From Chlorella sorokiniana (taxonomy: Eukaryota; Chlorophyta; Trebouxiophyceae; Chlorellales; Chlorellaceae), in the NCBI GenBank assembly GCA_025917655.1, contig CP084620.1, positions 2,790,001 to 2,854,000 on the forward strand: a stretch of DNA of 64,000 nt, written 5' to 3'. Below, piece by piece: positions 58,304-64,000 of this stretch. Position 1 is the stretch's first letter. Each line of letters starts with the position of its first letter. The translations under genes were made by a program, and so were the position numbers. Under the pieces are notes generated by a model that was given only the letters and a program-made list of their open reading frames with translations, ran no database searches and was not told the DNA's origin.

Positions 58304-59773
58304 ATGCGCCTAGGAGCAGGATTAACGCTTGTCGTTCTTGCGTTGGCCGGTGCCTATGCCGGCCCATTAAAGTTTCCCACCGCCCGCCCGGGAACCTGCC
58401 TTAACTCGCTGAATGCCGAAATAAGACAGGCTGAAAAGCCAGGAAAGGTAGGTATTCGAAGCTGGGGCGTCAATCGAAGGGTATCAGCCGCACGCAGCTT
58501 CAGCCCTTCCTGCCGCTGCTGCAGCGGCCTTGGACTGTCATCACTGACAAATTTGAGCCACATGCCCCCTTGTCACAGCAGGGATTCAAGCTCATATTTT
58601 ACGGAGACTCGATTCTTGAAACCCTGAAGGGCACGGACAAGTGCCGCGAATGCGAAAACCCCACGCGGCGGTCGCCGTGCAAGGGAGTGCCCGCAGTGTA
58701 CCGACGCGTCTTTGGCCGCTTCGAGCCGGGGGTGATGGCCATGGCCATGGACGAAACAGCGCACCTGCTGTATCGCCTGCAGCACGGGGCCATCCCAAAG
58801 AAGAACAAGGTGCGCTCACGCTGGGAGGGTGCCGCTGCTGCCATCGCTGGCAGAAGGCGGGGGAGCCACCTTGTGCGCCCCTCCATCTGACCCCCTTCTC
58901 CGGCCGCCTGCGCAGCCAAGGGTGGCAGTGCTGCTGATCGGCACGAACGACTTGACCAACTCAGCCTGGAGCGCCAGGGTTCAGAGCGTGAAGGAGAAGG
59001 CGCTTGCCAAGGAGGCCCCGGCATCGTCAGCAGGTGCCGCCGCGGCGCCGCCGCCCGCTCTGCTGCCGCCGGCCGTGCTGCAGCCCTGAGGGGCTATAGT
59101 CAAGTGTCTAGTGGTTGACAGTCTGAGTGCTGCCGGGCCATCCCTCCTCCCAAACACACACACATGCATGGCACAACTCCTAGGCCCCTCTCGCTTGCGG
59201 AACCCTGCCCCCGCCCCTCCGCACCCGGCAGGATCGAGCAAGCGGTGCAGCTGCTGCGCCAGGGCGCCCCGCGCCAAGATCCTGGTGATGGGCATCCTGC
59301 CGCGCGGCACAGGCACGGGCAAGGGGCTGCTCAACGCTCAGAACGACTTCAGCTGGCCCTCCCACTACACCAAGGCCGTTGCCGGCATCAACAAGCAGCT
59401 CAGGCACGAGCCCTGCTGGTGTTACTGGGACCAGCCTGCCTTTTTCGCTTGGGTGCCAGTGTTGTGTCCAGGCGGGAGCCCCTTGTGGGGTCTCTAGCTC
59501 GAGCGGCATGCGTGCACACGTGAAAATACTCTGCATGACGGGCAACTCTTTGGAGGGCTGCCCAGTGGCGTTTCCCGGCATGTCCCCCGCCGCCCGCAGA
59601 GCGCTTGCGCTGAGGAACCGCGGCAGCGTGAGCTTCCTGGACTGCGGACGCGTCTTCATCCGGGCGCCGCCATCGACGCCCGCCTCATGGCAGACGCTAT
59701 CCACCCCACCGCTGCGGGCTGGGAGAAGCTGGCGGCATGCATGCTGCCGCGCATACAGCAGCTGATGAAGTGA
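58304..59773 (+). CDS. Secreted SGNH/GDSL-type hydrolase
   Basis: ATG 58304 opens a signal peptide (MRLGAGLTLVVLALAGAYAG). SGNH blocks follow: block I LIFYGDSILETLKG with the nucleophile Ser, YRRVFGRFEPGVMAMAMDET, block III AVLLIGTNDLTN, QAVQLLRQGAP with KILVMGILPRGTG, DFSWPSHYTKAVAGINKQLR, LRNRGSVSFLDCGRVFI, and block V MADAIHPTAAGWEKLAACML with the catalytic Asp and His. This layout resembles the platelet-activating-factor acetylhydrolase Ib alpha/esterase branch. A small Cys-rich stretch (CRECENPTRRSPC) after block I is extra. One C is missing at about 59269 (GAP to RAKIL) and one at about 59668 (FI to GAAIDARLM), both in C/G runs. It probably cleaves an ester in the cell wall or medium; the substrate is unknown. 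TGTAA at 59828. Confidence 0.85.
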
Positions 59774-59827
59774 GGTGAACGTGGCCGCTGGCCATGCTTG
59801 TACCCATGGAATGGTGCAGAGCTTCAG

Positions 59828-59832
59828 TGTAA
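59828..59832 (+). terminator. TGTAA polyadenylation signal of the SGNH hydrolase gene
   Basis: TGTAA lies 55 nt past the stop. The interval 59833-60371 has a second TGTAA near 60053 and no other supported gene. Confidence 0.45.
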
Positions 59833-60371
59833 CGGATGGCTGGCAACCAGCAGGCCCACCCACGGGCGCAGGCGGCTTGGGCCCCAATTTCGCTGGCCGG
59901 ACTTTTCGGCCTCTTGGGCTGCACACGCTAGTTGTGGGTCCTCAAGCAACCGATCAACGGCAAACCGTTGCGGCGGAGGTCCAGGTTGCCGATGGCACCG
60001 CCAGCTGGAGCTGTTCGAGTGTTTGCGGGCGAACCCCTTTCGTTCCTGTATGTAACGCAGTGCATTCAGCATTTGGACGGTGGGTTACGAGAGCACTCTG
60101 CCTGGCGGCGAGGAATCGCTGGCTGTCGATCTGGATGCCGTTGTGCACAGCGCTGCGTAGGGCCATAGTCCTTGCTGTGCTGCGTTATGCACCCGAGTGT
60201 TGAAACAAACACCTAAGAGTCCCGGGAGCACCCTGCCCGGGCCGCCTTCTTCTGCCGCCACCCCGTCCTTTGCCGTCCACCACTTCCACATAGTTGACCC
60301 AGCTGCATGCTGACGGGCGCTTGCATTTCAGCCGTGCAGGAGAGAAGGCATAAAACGGAGCACGCATCGAC

Positions 60372-61587
60372 ATGCCGCCCTTCCCTCTATGCTGCCTGGC
60401 GGGCCTCTGGAGCGCCGAGGCGGCGGCGGCCCTGGCAGCAGTGTCCAGCGGCCTGGCTGCGGGCGCCGCCACAAACACCGCCTGCACTTTGACACCGCAG
60501 TATAAAGGTGCGGCGCTTTGGCTGCGCGCTTGGTGCTGCGGCAATCGGCGAAGCAAAGCCGGTACAGTCAGGCAGCCTTGCTTGTGGCTCAGCCCCGGAG
60601 AGTCTCCTGCTGCTCCCCTCACGCGTGCAGACAGCGCTGTCCCCGTGGCGGACCTCGTCGCGGCGCACCAGAAGCAGCAGGGCAAGGTGGAGCGGATGCA
60701 GCAGCCGCTGGTGGTGCTGGGCGTGGCCGCGGCCGCGGCGGCAGCCGCCTCCACCGCCCGCGGTGACTCGCACGCTGTGGCGCCGCTCGCGCTCTCCGCC
60801 GCCATCTCAGCCGGCACCATCGTGAGCCCCTGCCGCGCCGCCGCCGCTGCCTGCCTGCCCGTCGGCAGCTGCGCCCTGGGAGGGCGAAGCTGCGCTCTGC
60901 GGCAGTGTAGTGGCTGTGCCCCACACATGCCTCCGCCGCCTTGCACCTTGGCTTGGCCCCCGTGCTCGATTTTGAGGCACTCGTGGCCGTCCTCCCTCCT
61001 TTCATGGCACTTTTCGGGGTTTTCTCGGTATTTTTCAGGCCTGGACCCTGGTTCTGATGAGGCCAGTGGATCGGGCGATTGGGGAGTCCCGGGTGGCGGT
61101 GGCGGTGGGCTCACCTGGGAAGAAGCCGCGGACCAGGTGAGGGGGGCGAGCTGTATGGGCTGTTGCTGTCTGTTTCAAGGCCGCCAGGCCTGCCGCTCCT
61201 CAGCCGCTGAACCACGCCTGAGCCACCCTGCTGTGCCCAGAAGCCCCCACACGGCCAGCAGCCCCGCCTCTGCTGCTTTTCATGCTCTGTCCACCCACTG
61301 AACTGCCGCACTGCCGTGGCCCTTGTTCCCGCCACACGGCCCATCCGCCTCTTCCCACCCCCTGCTGCCGACGGCCACCAAGCCCTATTGTCGTCGTCAG
61401 CCCACACGCCTGCCAACCCGCTTGCGGCAACGCCCCTCACCCCTGCAGTGCCGCCGACGAGGCGTCCGCCCGCGAGCTGCTGGTCAAGTGGACGGGGCTG
61501 AACAAGCTGCGCAGCGTGGCGCTGGTGACCGCCTTTGGCGCCGCCGTGTGCGGTACCCTGCTGGTCAACCGCCCGGTGCGGTCGTGA
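60372..61587 (+). CDS. DUF1772-family membrane protein
   Basis: Four exons (60372-60507, 60631-60821, 61039-61136, 61449-61587) join in frame to 187 residues without any frame slip. The protein reads LAGLWSAEAAAALAAVSSGL, AAGAATNTACTL (helix 1), VADLVAAHQKQQGKVERMQQ, PLVVLGVAAAAAAAAS (helix 2), LALSAAISAGTIAWTLVLMR with PVDRAIGE (helix 3 and the family's hallmark TLxLMxPVNRxI pattern), then SARELLVKWTGLNKLRSVAL and VTAFGAAVCGTLLVNRP (helix 4). DUF1772 proteins include fungal anthrone oxygenases, but most algal members have no known activity. The last exon lines up with the ARELLxxWxxLNxxRxxL motif, which supports the assignment. Confidence 0.8.
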
Positions 61588-61978
61588 GGCTGGGGGCAGG
61601 CTGCGCCCTCCATGGCTGCGGTGAGGGGACGCTGCCGGGCGGCCCCACCCCAGGCAGCCACCTGCGGTGCCGGGCCTCCCTCACGATCTGTGGATCTGGC
61701 CAAGTGCTGGGGGAGCCATTGAATGGCGCTCAAACCAGCCACGGTTGTTGAAATTCTGCCATCCTAAATGTGTTTGTTGCAACCCAACCACCCTAAATGC
61801 GACCACCCTTTCCGATGCGCCCCGCACCACCCCGACCGCCGTGACAGCGCATTTTCCTACGTCTTGCAGTTGAGCCATCCACAGCATTGTTTAACACCAC
61901 CTTGCCTGGTCCCCGATTATGCTGCGACACCGTTGCAAGGGTTGCATCCAAGTAACGGGGTCTCATATGCCAAAAGCG

Positions 61979-63104
61979 TCATTCAGCCTTGCGCCGCCGC
62001 ATTGAGCTGCCGCCGCCTGCCCGCAGCGCACCGCCGTCTGCCAGCGCCACGATCCCGGCAAAGCCGAGTGCGCTGCCCAGGAAGAGCAGGGGTGTTGTGC
62101 CCAGCCAGGACCCCCTAGCGAGCACAGCAGCGGGTCGAGCGGCAGGCAGAGAGCCATGAGGGCCGCCCCAAACGCTGCCAGCAGGTGCTGGTCCGGCATT
62201 GACGGTGCTGCACGGAAGCCAGAGGCCAGGCGATGCGCTGTGAGCGCTGCGGCCGCCAAGGTCGTGCCCAGGTACACAGCTTCGGGCACCCAGGGAGTTG
62301 GAAACCGCAGGTTGGCGACCGCTGCTGACAGCAGCACGCAAAGCGTGGCCCAGCAGGCGCTGCGGGCTGCTGCCGCCGCCGCCGCACTCGGCGGTGGAGG
62401 CCTGAGCTGCAACGGAAATACGCATGTAAATTGCCAGTCAAGAAGACTGCTGCTTCTTTACGCGATTCTGCAGTTGTAAATCATGATGGGCGCTGCATGT
62501 CGGGGGAGTGGACACACAGGCAGCAGCTTCCCGCGGCGCACCTGGAAGGCGATGAGGCACAGCGAGGAAGCGCCGGTGAAGGCGACGTCGGCCGCAGCTG
62601 CGGCACCCCACAGCTGGGTGCCACGCGCGGTCAGGATGTGGCACACTATGGAGCTGCAGAAGACCCGGGCATAGGAGGGCCAAAAGTTGGCACCGGGTTG
62701 CACCGGCTGAAGCCCACGCCCGGTTGTAGGCACCCAGGACTGCCGCAGCATGGCAGCAGGCCGCCCTTGCGCACCTCAAGTTCATGCAGAGGAAGAAGAT
62801 CAGGGAGTGGCGCAGGTAGGTTTGCTGCGTCCGGTGCAGGCGCCGCAGGGCCCACAGCCCACGCCCGCGCCTGCTAGCTGCACCGGCAGCAGGGCCGGGT
62901 TACGCAGCACAAACGACCCTAGCAGCAGACGCTGTTCTCGGCAAGCCTGTGCCAGCCAGGGGGCTGCATCAGGCCGTAGAGCACAGGGTACCGATTCGCC
63001 AGGTGGTGCTGCGCCGCCGGGAAGAAGTCTCCGAAGAAGAGTGTTGTGCTGCCTGCAGCAGGCTGGTCGACGGCGCCTGCAAGGCCGCCGCCGCCCTGGG
63101 CCAT
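61979..63104 (-). CDS. Multi-pass membrane protein, unknown family
   Basis: ATG 63104 opens MAQGGGGLAGAVDQPAAGST, then TLFFGDFFPAAQHHLANRYP and VLYGLMQPPGWHRLAE. After a probable one-base slip follow LGSFVLRNPALLPVQLAGAG, LHRTQQTYLRHSLIFFLCMN (about 62820-62770), then an exon near 62660-62540 (SIVCHILTARGTQLWGAAAA, FTGASSLCLIAFQ), and a last exon with LLSAAVANLRFPTPWVPEAV, YLGTTLAAAALTAHRLASGF, LLAAFGAALMALCLPLDPLL and, after another slip, GTTPLLFLGSALGFAGIVAL to RRRKAE, stop 61979. At least five hydrophobic stretches predict an integral membrane protein of roughly 300 residues. It is divergent from the TspO gene by about 350 bp. I do not recognise the family. Confidence 0.6.
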
Positions 63105-63452
63105 TCCGGTGCGCGCTTCCGCCACGCTCGCAACCAATGCAAGGTTTCCACTTGGCTCTTACGGCAATCAAAGGCAGCTTCTGCCTGTCGTGGCAACGCG
63201 AGAGCCTAGCAACGAAGCACGTGAAGCACAGGCACTTGTTACGGCGTCAAGTTGGATCTGCAGACCCATAGGCGAATGCGGTTGCCATCGGAGGTGGAGG
63301 CAACGATCCTTTCCCGCGCAGTTCGGCTAAATCGATGTACCGTCGTTGTACTCGTGTTGGTCGCCATGCAGTGAAAGGAGTGTTCCCCAAGCAGATACAT
63401 TGCCATCCAGTTGTCCGAACGGTGTTTTTGACATCGATTGAAGGGAGAAACA
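63105..63452. promoter_or_regulatory. Divergent promoter region of the membrane protein and TspO genes
   Basis: 348 bp separate ATG 63104 (-) from ATG 63453 (+). The interval is clearly less GC-rich than the exons, and no gene is visible. It should contain both promoters and 5' leaders. Confidence 0.5.
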
Positions 63453-64000
63453 ATGGGTTTACTGATCACCCTGGCTTCGGCCTTGGAGCAGCAGCGCCCA
63501 GGCATGCTGGCCGCCCTTCCAGCGTGAGTTGACAGCCGCGCGATACGATCGAATGTGCGAATGCCGCCCGGGCCATCCTCCAATGGCTGACCGCTGGCTG
63601 CCGCTGCCCGCCCGGCCCCCACGTTCGTGCAGGCCCGACCTGTCGCTGGCAGGCGCCTTTGCCATCGTGTTTGGCGTGCAGCGACTGGTGCCCACTTTCG
63701 ATAAAACCTGGTACAAAAGCCTGCAGATGCCGAGTTGGACGCCACCCAACTATGTCTTCCCGCTGGGTGCGCCGCTACGGAGGGAATCGAAGCTGCAGCC
63801 ACGCTCGCTTGACTGCCAGCAGCGCTCCATCGACTCCTGCCCTGCCGGGCACCTGCCGGGCTCGCTGGGGAGGCGACAGCCCGCCCTTTCAGTTGCTCAG
63901 CTGCCGGCTGTCGCCCCCACCGCAGTGTGGATCCCGCTCAAGGCGCTGCAGTCGGTGGCGGCATGGCTCGTCTGGAAGAGCGCCCGGCGCAGCATGACCT
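63453..64000 (+). CDS. TspO/MBR-family protein, 3' end outside the window
   Basis: Exons 63453-63523, 63633-63766 and 63926 to the window edge join in phase. The protein begins MGLLITLASALEQQRPGMLA, then LSLAGAFAIVFGVQRLVPTF (helix 1) and the family signature TWYKSLQMPSWTPPNYVFP, continuing VWIPLKALQSVAAWLVWKSA (helix 2). TspO/MBR proteins are five-helix membrane proteins that bind tetrapyrroles and cholesterol-like ligands. In plants and algae they are linked to tetrapyrrole and stress responses. The conserved W-Y-x-x-L-x-x-P-x-W-x-P-P and the following VW are intact. The remaining helices lie beyond the right end. Confidence 0.85.

Overview
The window looks like nuclear DNA of a unicellular green alga, most likely a GC-rich chlorophyte of the Chlorella/Coccomyxa (trebouxiophyte) type. 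The evidence is very high GC, genes broken by many short GT-AG introns, bidirectional close packing, plastid/mitochondrial presequences on nuclear genes (acetylornithine aminotransferase, plastid ribosomal bL27, a HAD hydrolase), and a TGTAA poly(A) motif 55 to 280 nt past the stop of at least six genes. The species assignment is inference. I saw no tRNA, rRNA, CRISPR or intact transposase. Because genes are spliced, each CDS entry below is a span from start to stop; exons are described in the text.

Layout. 1-3802 (+) is the 3' part of a long Ala/Gln/Glu-rich coiled-coil gene. A perfect 45-bp tandem triplication (3941-4075) separates it from a small gene with a mitochondrial-type presequence (4190-4942, +). 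On the minus strand follow an unknown gene (5810-7060), an RRM plus MYND-finger protein (7402-8861), acetylornithine aminotransferase (9096-13251) and a C5 DNA methyltransferase (13749 to about 18346). Only 74 bp separates the last from a plus-strand membrane protein (18421-20707). Condensin subunit CAP-H (21183-25423, -) and a class IIA HAD hydrolase (25766-27470, -) come next; both carry unusual inverted repeats in introns. Plastid ribosomal protein bL27 (28384-29538, +) is followed by a lower-GC, Cys/His-rich gene of foreign look (29736-30836, -) and by the large NOC1/MAK21/CEBPZ ribosome-assembly gene (31375-40345, -), which shares a 313-bp divergent promoter with a PAQR seven-helix receptor (40659-44402, +).

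The right third holds an ABCG-transporter remnant (45175-45540, -), an intronless SAM methyltransferase (45870-46731, -), a DUF6544/DUF6920-like protein (47524-49406, +), a J-domain protein (49992-51262, +), a GabT-like class III aminotransferase (51674-55191, +), a small secreted protein of unknown family whose seven exons join perfectly in frame (55686-57554, +), a secreted SGNH/GDSL hydrolase (58304-59773, +), a DUF1772 membrane protein (60372-61587, +), an unknown membrane protein (61979-63104, -) and a TspO/MBR gene running off the right edge (63453-64000, +).

How they work together: there is no operon-like pathway. Themes are housekeeping: arginine and GABA aminotransferases, nucleolar and plastid ribosome assembly (NOC1, bL27), chromosome structure (CAP-H, DNA methyltransferase), and membrane or secreted proteins. 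A recurring feature is single-base gain or loss in G/C runs inside otherwise conserved exons; this looks like assembly error rather than gene decay and must be corrected before any gene here is called a pseudogene.
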